Part shown: one piece after another, positions 45,446-54,303 of the stretch
Layout of the letters: each line of letters begins with the position of its first letter
Position numbering within the stretch: position 1 is the first letter of the stretch
Source of the DNA: an uncultured Verrucomicrobiota bacterium
Lineage (GTDB): Bacteria; Verrucomicrobiota; Verrucomicrobiia; Chthoniobacterales; JACTMZ01
Reading direction: 5' to 3'
DNA: 64,000 nucleotides
NCBI GenBank assembly: GCA_903953565.1
Contig: CAJBKE010000004.1
Location: 62,001-126,000 of the forward strand
Notes under the pieces: model-generated
What the model was told of the DNA's origin: nothing
Database searches by the model: none
What the model saw: the letters and a program-made list of their open reading frames with translations, nothing else
Position numbers and translations under genes: made by a program

Positions 45446-46600
45446 ATGAGCAAAGGCGTCGGAGAGGTTAAAACGAAGTTTTTGACCTTCGGCAGCGCGG
45501 ACGAGCCCTTCGTCACCGCGGGCGGCGACTCATTGCCCGGCGTGACCATCGCGTACGAGACCTATGGCGAACTTAACGCCGACCGCAGCAATGCCATTCT
45601 CCTCTTCCATGCTCTGAGCGGAAGCCAGCACGCCGCGGGAACAAACAAATCTGTGCCCGGCTTGGATGGACGATGGACCGAAGAGTTACACGTCGGCTGG
45701 TGGGATGGTTTTATCGGTCCCGGTCGCGCCCTCGATACGAACAAGTATTTCGTCCTCTGCGCCAACTATCTCGGCGGATGCTACGGATCAAGCGGTCCGT
45801 GCTCGATCGATCCGTCCACGCAAAAGCCCTACGGTGGAAAATTTCCGCGAGTCACGGTCCATGACATCGTTCGCTCGCAATTGCCCGTCCTTGCCGACTT
45901 CGGAATCGAAAAACTACACGCCGTGGTTGGGACTTCGCTCGGCGGAATGATGGCCCTCGACTTCGCTGTGCATTGGCCCGAGCGCGTCTCGAACATCATC
46001 ACCATCGGAACCGGCCTCCGCTCGCACGGATTGCAACAAATGCACAACCTTGAGCAGATCATCGCGATCACCCGCGACCCGGATTTCCGGGGAGGGGATT
46101 ACTACGGCACACCGGGTCCGGTCCACGGTCTGGCCCTCGCGCGCATGATCAGCCATAAGACATTTCTGTACGCCGACGTCATCGAGGAGCGTGCCCGCGT
46201 CGACATTGTTCAGCCGGAGACCAATCTCCCGTGGTATGAAATCTCCAGCGTGCTCGAGAGCTACATGCTCTACCAGGGACAGAAATTCGTGAAGCGCTTC
46301 GACGCCAATTCCTACCTGCGCATCATCGACGCCTGGCAGCAGTTCGACCTCTACGAGGACGCCGAAAAATCCGGATGGCATCCGCTCTTCGCGCGCTGCA
46401 AAGACCAGCATTATCTCGTCTTCACCATTGACAGCGATTGCTGCTTCTATCCCGACTACCAGACGGAGATCTGCGCCGAGCTGAAAAAGGCCGGCGTCCC
46501 GCACCTCCGCCTTACCGTGCATTCGGAGAAAGGCCACGACAGCTTCCTCCTCGAGCCGAAGCTCTACACCCCGCACTTGGCCTACGCGCTGAGCCATTAG
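45446..46600 (+). CDS. metX: Homoserine O-acetyltransferase
   Basis: 384-residue alpha/beta-hydrolase-fold acyltransferase activating homoserine with acetyl-CoA. The nucleophile elbow is GTSLGGMMAL, the oxyanion-side region is LFHALSGSQHAAG, and the Asp and His of the triad lie in IDSDCCFYP and KGHDSFLLEP. It is 10 bases downstream of metY, giving a direct-sulfhydrylation route to homocysteine. Confidence 0.95.
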   Translation: MSKGVGEVKTKFLTFGSADEPFVTAGGDSLPGVTIAYETYGELNADRSNAILLFHALSGSQHAAGTNKSVPGLDGRWTEELHVGWWDGFIGPGRALDTNKYFVLCANYLGGCYGSSGPCSIDPSTQKPYGGKFPRVTVHDIVRSQLPVLADFGIEKLHAVVGTSLGGMMALDFAVHWPERVSNIITIGTGLRSHGLQQMHNLEQIIAITRDPDFRGGDYYGTPGPVHGLALARMISHKTFLYADVIEERARVDIVQPETNLPWYEISSVLESYMLYQGQKFVKRFDANSYLRIIDAWQQFDLYEDAEKSGWHPLFARCKDQHYLVFTIDSDCCFYPDYQTEICAELKKAGVPHLRLTVHSEKGHDSFLLEPKLYTPHLAYALSH

Positions 46601-46609
46601 GGTGTCTCT

Positions 46610-46637
46610 GTAGCGTCGCCGTCCCCGGCGACGGCCG
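46610..46637. repeat. REP-like palindrome between metX and the MATE gene
   Basis: CGTCGCCG (46614-46621), loop TCCC, CGGCGACG (46626-46633): a perfect 8-base stem starting after TGTAG, resembling the GTAGGGC family in layout. It sits between convergent genes. Confidence 0.7.
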
Positions 46638-46670
46638 TTCACGAAAACGAGCAGTGGCGGGGAGCTGCCG

Positions 46671-48014
46671 CTAAACTTTTTGCGGATCCACCCGCGTCTT
46701 CCGCAAAAACCGCACCACCAGCAAAACCGCAGCAAACACCAATCCCCAAGCTAACCCGACCCACATACCTGCCGCACCCTGACCACGTCCGAAGGCCAGC
46801 CAACTTCCCAGCGGCAGCGCGATGAACCAGTAAGCGGCGACCGTGATCCACATCGGCGCGTTCATGTCGCGCAAGCCACGCAGCAACCCTGACGCCACCA
46901 CCTGCACGCCGTCTACCAGCTGGAAGATCCCGGCGATGACCAGCAACTGGGCGGCAATGGCGATGACCGCGGGATCACTGACAAAGCCACGCGCGATAAG
47001 GTGCCCCGCGGCCACGAGAATGACGGTGAAGGCGCTCATCACAACAAGTCCGATGAACAACGCCCCTGCACCGATCGGACGAAGCAAATCTTGGCGTCCA
47101 GCTCCGAGAGCCTGCGCGATCCGCACCGTAGAAGCCATCGCCACTCCCAAGGGGAACATGAATGTGGTGGAGGCACAGGTAATGGCGATTTGATGCGCGG
47201 CCAGCGGGACGGCACCGAGGCGCCCGATGAGCAAGGCGGCGACGGAAAACGCACCTACCTCGCTCAACAACTGCAGTCCGGTGGGAATACCCAACCGCAG
47301 CAGGGCGACCTGTTCACCCCACCATTCACGGTCCGGTTTCCACCGCTCGGACGGGGCGCTGCTCCCCATGAGCACAAAAGCCGTCATGGCGACAAAAGTC
47401 ACCACGCGGCTGATCAAAGTTGCCCAGCCAGCCCCAGCCAAGCCCAAAGCAGGCGCGCCGAGGTGGCCGAAAATCAAAATCCAGTTGAGCAACACATTGA
47501 GCAGCACCCCGCCAAACATGATCCAAAACGCGGGCCACGGACGCGATTGGCTCTCCAAATAATTCCGCGCAGTCGCAGTCAGCCACGCCGGGATGAGCGA
47601 CCAGGCCACGATGATGGTGTAGGCCTCGGCTTGTTCCACCACGCCCTCCGCTTGTCCCAAGTGATGAAAGAGGGGGTAAATGAGATGCATGCCGAGGGCG
47701 CACAAGAGGCCGCCAATAACCGACAGTCCGACGCCCGCGTAATAGGCCCGCGCCATGGCATGGGCCACGCCGGCACCGTGCGCGTGCGAGACGCGCACAG
47801 AAACTGCGGTCAGCACGCCGAACCCGGCAATTGCCACCACCATCAGCACATTGTTGCCGAAGGCGCAGGCAGCCAGCGCGAGCGTCCCGACATGTCCGAC
47901 CATGATGGTATCGGTCACGCCCATGAGCATCTGTCCGACCTGACCTGCAGTGATCGGCGCGGCCAGACGCAGGGTCGGGCGTAATTCACGGATCGCGGCG
48001 CGGTAGAAACTCAT
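46671..48014 (-). CDS. MATE-family multidrug/Na+-type efflux transporter
   Basis: 447-residue membrane protein with twelve predicted helices in two homologous halves. The first half starts LRLAAPITAGQVGQMLMGVTDTIMVGHVG and the second LLRLGIPTGLQLLSEVGAFSVAALLIGRLG. This is the NorM-type MATE pattern. The substrate is not predictable. ATG 48014 is preferred to the TTG one codon upstream. Confidence 0.93.
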   Translation of the reverse strand: MSFYRAAIRELRPTLRLAAPITAGQVGQMLMGVTDTIMVGHVGTLALAACAFGNNVLMVVAIAGFGVLTAVSVRVSHAHGAGVAHAMARAYYAGVGLSVIGGLLCALGMHLIYPLFHHLGQAEGVVEQAEAYTIIVAWSLIPAWLTATARNYLESQSRPWPAFWIMFGGVLLNVLLNWILIFGHLGAPALGLAGAGWATLISRVVTFVAMTAFVLMGSSAPSERWKPDREWWGEQVALLRLGIPTGLQLLSEVGAFSVAALLIGRLGAVPLAAHQIAITCASTTFMFPLGVAMASTVRIAQALGAGRQDLLRPIGAGALFIGLVVMSAFTVILVAAGHLIARGFVSDPAVIAIAAQLLVIAGIFQLVDGVQVVASGLLRGLRDMNAPMWITVAAYWFIALPLGSWLAFGRGQGAAGMWVGLAWGLVFAAVLLVVRFLRKTRVDPQKV

Positions 48015-48094
48015 CAAGGGTCGGATATCGTGCCCGAACGTTTTTCCGCCGTCGAGGTCTTGCCCCCGCGGCCCGCGGTTTGCATGATGCGCAC

Positions 48095-49162
48095 GTGGAC
48101 AAAGCCCCGCTCAAATTTCTCCAGAGACTAATCGACACGCCTTCGCCCTCGGGCTTCGAGGCCGGAGCCCAACGCGTCTGGGCCGACTATGTGAAACCGC
48201 ATTGCGATGAGTTCCGGAGTGATGCTTACGGCAATTGTTTCGCGCGTCTGGGGAAAGCGGACAAGAAGCCGCACATTGTCCTCGCCGGGCATATCGACGA
48301 ACTAGGTTTCATGGTCTCGCACATCAACGAGGACGGATTTCTCTTTGTCCAAGGCATTGGCGGGACGGACCCCGGTCTGTTCCGTGGACAGCGCGTGCGC
48401 GTGCATGGACGCAAAGGCAGCATCGCCGGCGTCACCGGGTCACTCGCCATTCATCTCCAAGCCCCCGATGACCGCAAGAAAGTTCCGGAAATGCACGAAA
48501 TGTATATCGACATCGGCGCCGGTTCGAAAGCCGAGGCCGAAAAGCACGTGCGGGTGGGAGACGCCATCACCTACGCGGACGGATTCGATCTTTTGGAAAA
48601 CCACCGCGTCGCGGCACGCGGGTGCGACAATCGCATTGGTGTCTGGTCTGCGGGCGAAGCCTTGCGGCAACTTGCCTCAAAACCGCCAGCGGTGTGCGTC
48701 ACCGCCGTTTCCACCATCCAGGAGGAAAACGGCTGCTACGGTGCGACCATGGCCGCTTACTCGTTGCAACCGGATGTAGCGCTGGTCGTCGACGTCACCC
48801 ACGGCACGGACATCCCGAATTGCTCGAAGCCAAAACACGGTGATGTTCGCCTCGGCAAGGGTCCGGTCATCTCCCACGGGAGCTCGAACCATCCGGTCGT
48901 TGTCGAGCGCATCCTCGCAGTCGCGCAAAAGGAAAAGATTCCCGTGCAATTCGAAGCCAACCCGCGCCGCACCGGCACCGATGCCGACGCGTTTTTCCTC
49001 CAGCGCGGCGGTATTCCAACCGCGTCCCTCGGACTGCCCAACCGCTACATGCATTCTCCGGTCGAGGTCATCGATCTTGACGATCTTGACGCCATGGCCC
49101 GGCTCCTCGCCGCTTTTTGCCGCTCGGTCAAACCGGGCGAATCCTTCCACGTCAAACTATGA
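48095..49162 (+). CDS. M42-family metallopeptidase
   Basis: 355-residue dinuclear zinc aminopeptidase-like enzyme of the glutamyl aminopeptidase/endoglucanase M family. Metal ligands are visible as LAGHIDELGFMV, RGCDNRIGVW, the catalytic EE pair in STIQEENGCYGA, VVDVTHGTD and the final His in RYMHSPVEVID. Starts possible are GTG 48095 (gives MDKAPLKFLQRLIDTPSPSGFE, family-like) and TTG 48080. It leads a three-gene run: the next gene begins 4 bases after its stop. Confidence 0.92.
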   Translation: MDKAPLKFLQRLIDTPSPSGFEAGAQRVWADYVKPHCDEFRSDAYGNCFARLGKADKKPHIVLAGHIDELGFMVSHINEDGFLFVQGIGGTDPGLFRGQRVRVHGRKGSIAGVTGSLAIHLQAPDDRKKVPEMHEMYIDIGAGSKAEAEKHVRVGDAITYADGFDLLENHRVAARGCDNRIGVWSAGEALRQLASKPPAVCVTAVSTIQEENGCYGATMAAYSLQPDVALVVDVTHGTDIPNCSKPKHGDVRLGKGPVISHGSSNHPVVVERILAVAQKEKIPVQFEANPRRTGTDADAFFLQRGGIPTASLGLPNRYMHSPVEVIDLDDLDAMARLLAAFCRSVKPGESFHVKL

Positions 49163-49166
49163 TCTT

Positions 49167-50138
49167 ATGAGCAATCCCGTCTCCGACTTCATTCGTCACC
49201 ACTACCGCCACTTCAACGCCGCCGCGCTCGTCGATGCGGCCGACGGTTACAGCAAGCTGGTCGACAACGGCGGCAAAATGCTCGTCTCGCTGGCCGGGGC
49301 CATGAGCACGGGGGACCTCGGACTCTCCCTCGCCGAAATGATCCGCCGCGACAAGGTCGGTATCATTTCCTGCACCGGAGCGAATCTCGAAGAGGATATC
49401 TTCAATCTCGTTGCCCACGATTACTACGAGCGCGTGCCGAACTATCGCGACCTCACCCCGGCCGACGAACAGGCCTTGCTCGACCGCCACATGAATCGCG
49501 TCACTGACACCTGCATTCCAGAGATGGAAGCGATGCGGCGCTTGGAAAAAGCCGTGCTTGAGGAGTGGATGTCTGCCGACGCTGCGGGCGAACGTTACTT
49601 CCCGCACGAGTTTATGTGGCGCACGATCAAGTCGGGCAAGCTCAAGCAGTATTACCAGATCGACCCGAAGGATTCGTGGGTCATTGCCGCGATGGAGAAA
49701 AACATCCCCATCATTGTGCCCGGATGGGAGGACTCGACCATGGGCAACATGTATGCCTCCCACGTCATCACCGGCGAAATCAAGAACGTCCACACCGTCC
49801 GCACCGGCATCGAATACATGATGACCTTGGCCGACTGGTATCAAAAGACATCGCCCACGCCGGTTGGCTTTTTCCAAATCGGCGGCGGCATCGCCGGCGA
49901 CTTCCCGATCTGCGTCGTGCCCATGCTTCACCAAGACCTGCAACTCGAGGACATTCCCGTCTGGGCCTACTTTTGCCAAATCAGCGATTCGACCACGAGT
50001 TACGGTTCCTATTCCGGCGCCGTGCCTAACGAGAAAATCACCTGGGGCAAACTCGAGGCGCACACGCCGAAATACATCATCGAGTCCGACGCCACGATCG
50101 TCGCTCCGCTAGTCTTTGCCCTCATCTTGGGCTGGTAA
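49167..50138 (+). CDS. Deoxyhypusine synthase-like protein
   Basis: 323-residue member of the deoxyhypusine synthase/homospermidine synthase-like family, which joins an aminobutyl group from spermidine to a lysine or amine using NAD. Visible are SLAGAMSTGDLG, ISCTGANLEEDIFN, IVPGWEDSTMGN, QIGGGIAGDFPI, and the lysine of ITWGKL at the position of the active-site lysine of eukaryotic enzymes. Bacteria lack eIF5A, so the true substrate is unknown. It is 4 bases after the peptidase stop and 2 bases before the DUF2237 gene. Confidence 0.9.
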   Translation: MSNPVSDFIRHHYRHFNAAALVDAADGYSKLVDNGGKMLVSLAGAMSTGDLGLSLAEMIRRDKVGIISCTGANLEEDIFNLVAHDYYERVPNYRDLTPADEQALLDRHMNRVTDTCIPEMEAMRRLEKAVLEEWMSADAAGERYFPHEFMWRTIKSGKLKQYYQIDPKDSWVIAAMEKNIPIIVPGWEDSTMGNMYASHVITGEIKNVHTVRTGIEYMMTLADWYQKTSPTPVGFFQIGGGIAGDFPICVVPMLHQDLQLEDIPVWAYFCQISDSTTSYGSYSGAVPNEKITWGKLEAHTPKYIIESDATIVAPLVFALILGW

Positions 50139-50140
50139 CC

Positions 50141-50536
50141 ATGTCTGTCCGCGATCTTATCCAAGGTGAGGGGAACGAGTCCTCGCGCAATGTCCTCGGC
50201 GCCCCGCTCCAGCCCTGCAGCTTCGATCCAAACACCGGCTTCTTCCGCGACGGCCACTGCCACACCTGCGCGCAGGACCACGGTTCGCATACGGTCTGCG
50301 CGGTCATGACTGCCGAGTTCCTCGCCTTCTCCAAATCCCGAGGCAACGACCTAAGCTCACCGATGCCGCAATTTGAATTCCCCGGACTGAAGGCCGGCGA
50401 CCACTGGTGCCTCTGCGCCGGCCGCTGGCTGGAAGCCTATGAAGCTGGGAAAGCCCCCAAGGTGAATCTGGAGGCGACCAACGAAGCGGCGTTGGCCCTT
50501 GTTCCCCTCCAAGCGCTTCAAGAACATTCACTCTAA
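50141..50536 (+). CDS. DUF2237 family protein
   Basis: 131-residue protein matching DUF2237 from end to end: NVLGAPLQPCSFDPNTGFFRDGHC, HTVCAVMTAEFLAFSKSRGNDLS, FPGLKAGDHWCLCAGRWLEA and the closing ALVPLQAL. Several conserved cysteines (CHTC, WCLC) suggest metal binding or redox chemistry, but no function is established. It ends the M42-DHS-like-DUF2237 run. Confidence 0.9.
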   Translation: MSVRDLIQGEGNESSRNVLGAPLQPCSFDPNTGFFRDGHCHTCAQDHGSHTVCAVMTAEFLAFSKSRGNDLSSPMPQFEFPGLKAGDHWCLCAGRWLEAYEAGKAPKVNLEATNEAALALVPLQALQEHSL

Positions 50537-50658
50537 ACCGCAAAGAGCACAGAGTAAGGTGGATCGCGATGTCCCCATCGCGATTGCACGGCTCCGATCA
50601 TCGCGCCGGGACGGCACGATCCACCAAGGACTTTATGAACTCTGTGAATCTTTACTCT
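50535..50658. repeat. Composite palindromic repeat between DUF2237 and phosphofructokinase genes
   Basis: Outer parts share CACAGAGT in inverted orientation (50548 region and 50640 region). Inside, GGTGGATCG (50558-50566) mirrors CGATCCACC (50617-50625), and ATCGCGAT occurs twice around GTCCCC (50563-50584). The segment 50601-50625 is the second copy of the 25-mer found at 31977-32001. It fills the whole spacer between convergent genes. Confidence 0.75.
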
Positions 50659-51880
50659 ACCGCACCTTCTTCACCCGCACGGCCTTGAACCGCCCGATGA
50701 CCGGCAGTTTGCCGACCAGCGGTTTGGCATAAGCGATGAAAGCGGACGTCACGTCGTTCGCATCCTTGTTGATGAACTTGTCCGGCATATGGCGGGTTTC
50801 TTTCGAAACCTTGCGCAACTCGACGAGCCCGTAAGCCGGCGCGTATTTCTTGCCCGGCTTGCGGTTGATCGTCACCGATCCGCTCTGTGCCTTGCCGGCC
50901 ACCGCATGGCGCACGGCCAACTTGCCGACCTCACGGGCTTCAGCGGAATCGACCGAGGAAGCGATGTCCGGAAAGGAGCGCTGCAGATACCCGAAGGTGT
51001 CAGCCCGGACACGCGAGATCTTGGTCTTGCTCTTGATGATCCCGGCGAGAAGGTCGCCGAGTGCACCGGAGCCGCTCAATTGCACATTGCCGTGCGAATC
51101 GACTTCCTTGCTCAGCTTGGCCGCGATGGCCGTGCCATTCTTATCGCAAATGCCCTCAGAGACCGCCACGACGCAACGGCCGAGCTTGTCGTAAACGCGC
51201 TCCACGTCCTTGGCAAACTTGCCTTCATCGAACGGACGTTCGGGCAGATACACGAGATGCGGACCATCGTCCGGATAGACCCGCGCAAGCGCGGCCGCTG
51301 CCGTGAGAAACCCGGCGTGGCGTCCCATGATGATGTTAACCTTCACTCCGGGCAGCGCACGGTTGTCCAGATTGTCGCCCATGAAGGCCTCGGCCACGAA
51401 GCGCGCGCCGCTGCCGAAGCCCGGCGTGTGGTCGTTCTCGCGCAGGTCGTTGTCGATCGTCTTGGGAATGTGGAAGCACTGGAGCGGATAATTGTTCGCT
51501 TTAGCTTCCTCGTTGATGATGTGCGTCGTCTCGGCTGTGTCGTTTCCGCCGATGTAGAAAAAGTATCGGACGTTATACTTCTGCAGCACTTTGAAGATGG
51601 CCAGGCAGTCGCCCTTAGTCGGCTTTTTGCGCACCGAGCCGAGTCCGGAGGACGGCGTCTTGGCCACCGCTTCGAGCGTGGTCGCACTTTCCTTGCGCAA
51701 GTCGATGAAGTTCTCCCCGAGAATTCCGGCGATGCCGTGCAGAGAGCCGTAAATGTTTTTGATCTGCTTGTGCTTTTTCGCCTCGAGGACGGCACCGATG
51801 AGACTTTGGTTGATCACCATGGTCGGCCCGCCGCTTTGGGCGATGACCATGTTACCGATAGGAGCTTTGCTTGTGGCCAT
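50657..51880 (-). CDS. pfp: 6-phosphofructokinase, probably pyrophosphate-dependent
   Basis: 407-residue phosphofructokinase. It has the opening AQSGGPTMVINQSL, and IGGNDTAETTHII in place of the ATP-type GGDGS loop. PKTIDNDL is present with Lys where ATP enzymes have Gly (PGTIDND); these two positions are the accepted markers of PPi-dependent enzymes. Further motifs are GRHAGFLTAAAALA and the extended C-terminus typical of the group. It phosphorylates fructose 6-phosphate reversibly. It is monocistronic. Confidence 0.9.
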   Translation of the reverse strand: MATSKAPIGNMVIAQSGGPTMVINQSLIGAVLEAKKHKQIKNIYGSLHGIAGILGENFIDLRKESATTLEAVAKTPSSGLGSVRKKPTKGDCLAIFKVLQKYNVRYFFYIGGNDTAETTHIINEEAKANNYPLQCFHIPKTIDNDLRENDHTPGFGSGARFVAEAFMGDNLDNRALPGVKVNIIMGRHAGFLTAAAALARVYPDDGPHLVYLPERPFDEGKFAKDVERVYDKLGRCVVAVSEGICDKNGTAIAAKLSKEVDSHGNVQLSGSGALGDLLAGIIKSKTKISRVRADTFGYLQRSFPDIASSVDSAEAREVGKLAVRHAVAGKAQSGSVTINRKPGKKYAPAYGLVELRKVSKETRHMPDKFINKDANDVTSAFIAYAKPLVGKLPVIGRFKAVRVKKVR

Positions 51881-51949
51881 AAATTGAGATGAAAAGCCTA
51901 GCTGCCGCCCGACACACCGTCGAGATTCCTCTGAGGTGATACGGGGCCA

Positions 51950-52600
51950 TCAAGGAGCCAAACGCTCGATAGCCCAAGCGGCGCCGCTTCGCGCATAACG
52001 AAACCGGTCGTGCAACCGGTTCTCCCGACCTTGCCAGAACTCGATCTCGGTGGGAATGACCCGAATCCCGCCCCAAAACGAGGGCAGGGGAATCTCCCCA
52101 TCGGCGAATTTGCGCTTCATTTCGTCCCACTTCATCTCGAGAAATTTGCGCGAGTTGATCACCGTGCTTTGCTGCGAGACCCACGCGCCGAGACGGCTGC
52201 CGTGCGGCCGTGAGGTAAAATAGGCCAGCGATTCGGCCGCGCTGATGCGCTCCGCGCGCCCGATGATCCCGACCTGCCGCTCAAGCGGATACCACGGAAA
52301 AAGCAGGCTGACATGGGCGTCCATCGCGATCTCGCGCGCCTTGCGGCTTTCGTAATTGGTAAAGAAAACGAACCCCCGCTCGTCATAGGCCTTAAGCAGC
52401 ACCGTGCGCGAACTCGGACGCTTCCCATCGGTAGTCGAAAGCACCATGGCGTTGGGCTCGACCAGTTCAGCGGCCGTAGCCTCGCTGAACCATTTGCGGA
52501 ATTGCCCGATGGGATCAGGATCAAGCTCTCCGCGGCGCAGACCGTCCCGGGTATAGTTGCGGCGCAGGGCGGCAACGTCAGGATGCGGATGCTCGGACAT
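51950..52600 (-). CDS. pdxH: Pyridoxamine/pyridoxine 5'-phosphate oxidase
   Basis: 216-residue FMN flavoprotein oxidising PNP or PMP to pyridoxal phosphate. Hallmarks are [30 protein letters not shown] (FMN site), VRIIGRAE-like strand [19 protein letters not shown], and the C-terminal signature [15 protein letters not shown]. Length is standard. It is divergent from the TetR gene, 84 bases apart. Confidence 0.96.
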   Translation of the reverse strand: MSEHPHPDVAALRRNYTRDGLRRGELDPDPIGQFRKWFSEATAAELVEPNAMVLSTTDGKRPSSRTVLLKAYDERGFVFFTNYESRKAREIAMDAHVSLLFPWYPLERQVGIIGRAERISAAESLAYFTSRPHGSRLGAWVSQQSTVINSRKFLEMKWDEMKRKFADGEIPLPSFWGGIRVIPTEIEFWQGRENRLHDRFRYARSGAAWAIERLAP

Positions 52601-52643
52601 GCCGGGAATCTAAAGTGTCAGGCCTTGGGGGCCAAGACAGGGA

Positions 52644-52672
52644 TTGACGGAATTGCGTTCGGGGTGAATCTT
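52644..52672 (+). promoter_or_regulatory. Candidate promoter of the TetR gene
   Basis: TTGACG at 52644-52649 and AATCTT at 52667-52672, spaced by 17 bases, 12 bases before the ATG. A small inverted repeat CTTGG/CCAAG (52624-52636) just upstream could be an operator. Consensus-based only. Confidence 0.35.
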
Positions 52673-52684
52673 TCAAACGTCCGT

Positions 52685-53329
52685 ATGCCCAAGAAAGCCG
52701 CCGAGAATACCCGCGAGCGCATCCTCAAAGCCGCCGAGCGGATCTACGCCGCAAGCGGATTCCACGGCATGTCTCTGCGGGACGTCACGCTGCTTGCCGA
52801 GGTCAATCTGGCCGCGGTCAATTACCACTTCGGATCGAAAGACAAACTCATCCACGCGCTGGCCGATCGCCGTCTCACGCCGATCAACTCCGAGCGTCTC
52901 GCGCTGCTGGCCAAACTGCGCGCCAAGCACGGCCGCGATCCCATTCCGGTCCGTGAGTTGGTCTGCGCCTTGATCGACCCGATGTTCAAGGCCTTGCGTC
53001 AGGGCAAGAACAACCGCGCCATCATGGTGCGCCTCGTGGCTCAAATGATGATCGACGATCCGCGGCGCTTTGCCCATATCCACAAAACCTTCTACAAGCC
53101 GGTTCTCGATCGCTACCACGACGAATTGCAGCGAACCGTTCCCCATCTCACCTCGGTTCAGGTCAATGCGCGCTTCTTCTGTGCCTTCGCCACCGTGCTC
53201 GGTGTGCGCCTCATGCACGAAAGTATGGAGTGGTTCCTCAAGATCCGCTCGGAAGACAAGCAGTTCGATGTCCTTGAAGAGGAAATGCACTCCTTCATGT
53301 ATGGTGCGTTCATGGCGGGTCAAGGCTGA
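52685..53329 (+). CDS. TetR-family transcriptional regulator
   Basis: 214-residue repressor-type protein. The N-terminal helix-turn-helix is in MSLRDVTLLAEVNLAAVNYHFGSKDKLIHAL (about 28-58), preceded by NTRERILKAAERIYAASGFHG. The C-terminal ligand domain resembles the CerR/YbiH-like group with a long helical core. Its targets are unknown; candidates are itself and divergent pdxH. ATG 52685 is chosen; the frame continues upstream without homology. Confidence 0.92.
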   Translation: MPKKAAENTRERILKAAERIYAASGFHGMSLRDVTLLAEVNLAAVNYHFGSKDKLIHALADRRLTPINSERLALLAKLRAKHGRDPIPVRELVCALIDPMFKALRQGKNNRAIMVRLVAQMMIDDPRRFAHIHKTFYKPVLDRYHDELQRTVPHLTSVQVNARFFCAFATVLGVRLMHESMEWFLKIRSEDKQFDVLEEEMHSFMYGAFMAGQG

Positions 53330-53361
53330 CCGATCGGTCTGAATCCGTTAAATCTCCCGGC

Positions 53362-54258
53362 ATGGACAAAAAGAAGCTCCTCCTTTTCGGCGCACGCGGA
53401 CGCCTTGGTGCCGCTTTGGCCCGTGCTTACGGTGAAGATTGGAATGTCGTCGCACTGGGACGCCAAGAAGGCGATTTGTCCACGCCGGAAACAGCGGCGT
53501 CGATGGTGCGCCGCGAAAAGCCCGCCATCGTCATCAACTCCGCCGCCATGACCAATGTGGACGTATGCGAAACCGAACGCGGTCTGGCGAGCACAGTGAA
53601 CGCCGACGCACCCGGAGCCCTGGCCCGCGCTTGCACGGATTGCGGTGCTCGCCTGATCCACATCAGCACCGACTACGTTTTCTCCGGGAACGCGAGCGAG
53701 CCCTATGAAGAACACGCGGCGCCGGATCCGATCTCGTGGTATGGTCAGACCAAACTCCAGGGAGAGGAGCAGGTGTTGTCGGCCGGAGATCAACACGGCG
53801 TGATCCGCGTCTCCTGGGTCTTCGGCCCCGATCGCGACAGCTTCGTCGATAAAGCTCTGCAGTCATCTTTGCGCGGCGAGCCGGTCAAAGCCGTGGCCGA
53901 CAAATGGTCCTCGCCGACTTACACGCTCGACGTGGCAGAGGCCTTGCGTGCGCTTTTCAGCGTCGAGGCACCCGGCGGTGTGTATCACCTTTGCAACCGC
54001 GGGGTGTGCACTTGGCGCGATTGGGCCGAGGAGGGGATCAAGGCCGCGGCCGCACTCGGACTCCCGGTCAAGACCTCTTCGGTCGAACCGCTCAAACTCG
54101 CCGACATCAAGGCGATGGTCGCACCAAGGCCCGTTTACAGTCCGATGACCTGCGAACGCATCGAGGGTCTGCTCGGGTACCCGCTGCGTTCGTGGCAGGA
54201 TGCCGTGCATTCTTATGTGCACTTGTTGGCCGACCAAGGGCGCCTAACAGTCGATTAA
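53362..54258 (+). CDS. rfbD: dTDP-4-dehydrorhamnose reductase family
   Basis: 298-residue short-chain reductase of the RmlD group, making dTDP-L-rhamnose. The Rossmann start is LLFGARGRLGAALA, followed by NSAAMTNVDVCE, ISTDYVFSG, the catalytic YxxxK in SWYGQTKLQGE and ADKWSSPTYTLDVA. No rfbA, rfbB or rfbC is adjacent. It may serve surface polysaccharide made with the sugar transferase at 20 kb. Confidence 0.9.
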   Translation: MDKKKLLLFGARGRLGAALARAYGEDWNVVALGRQEGDLSTPETAASMVRREKPAIVINSAAMTNVDVCETERGLASTVNADAPGALARACTDCGARLIHISTDYVFSGNASEPYEEHAAPDPISWYGQTKLQGEEQVLSAGDQHGVIRVSWVFGPDRDSFVDKALQSSLRGEPVKAVADKWSSPTYTLDVAEALRALFSVEAPGGVYHLCNRGVCTWRDWAEEGIKAAAALGLPVKTSSVEPLKLADIKAMVAPRPVYSPMTCERIEGLLGYPLRSWQDAVHSYVHLLADQGRLTVD

Positions 54259-54261
54259 TTC

Positions 54262-54297
54262 CCGGCACAGGAGCGCCGCGACTACAGAACATCGTAG
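54262..54297. repeat. REP-like element between rfbD and a membrane-protein gene
   Basis: Read on the minus strand it begins CTACGATGTTCTGTAGTCG and continues CGGCGCTCC; CTAC / GTAG pair across 54282-54297. It resembles the TGTAGCG form at 46610. It lies in the short spacer between convergent genes. It is a looser match than the others. Confidence 0.45.
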
Positions 54298-54303
54298 ACC
54301 ATG

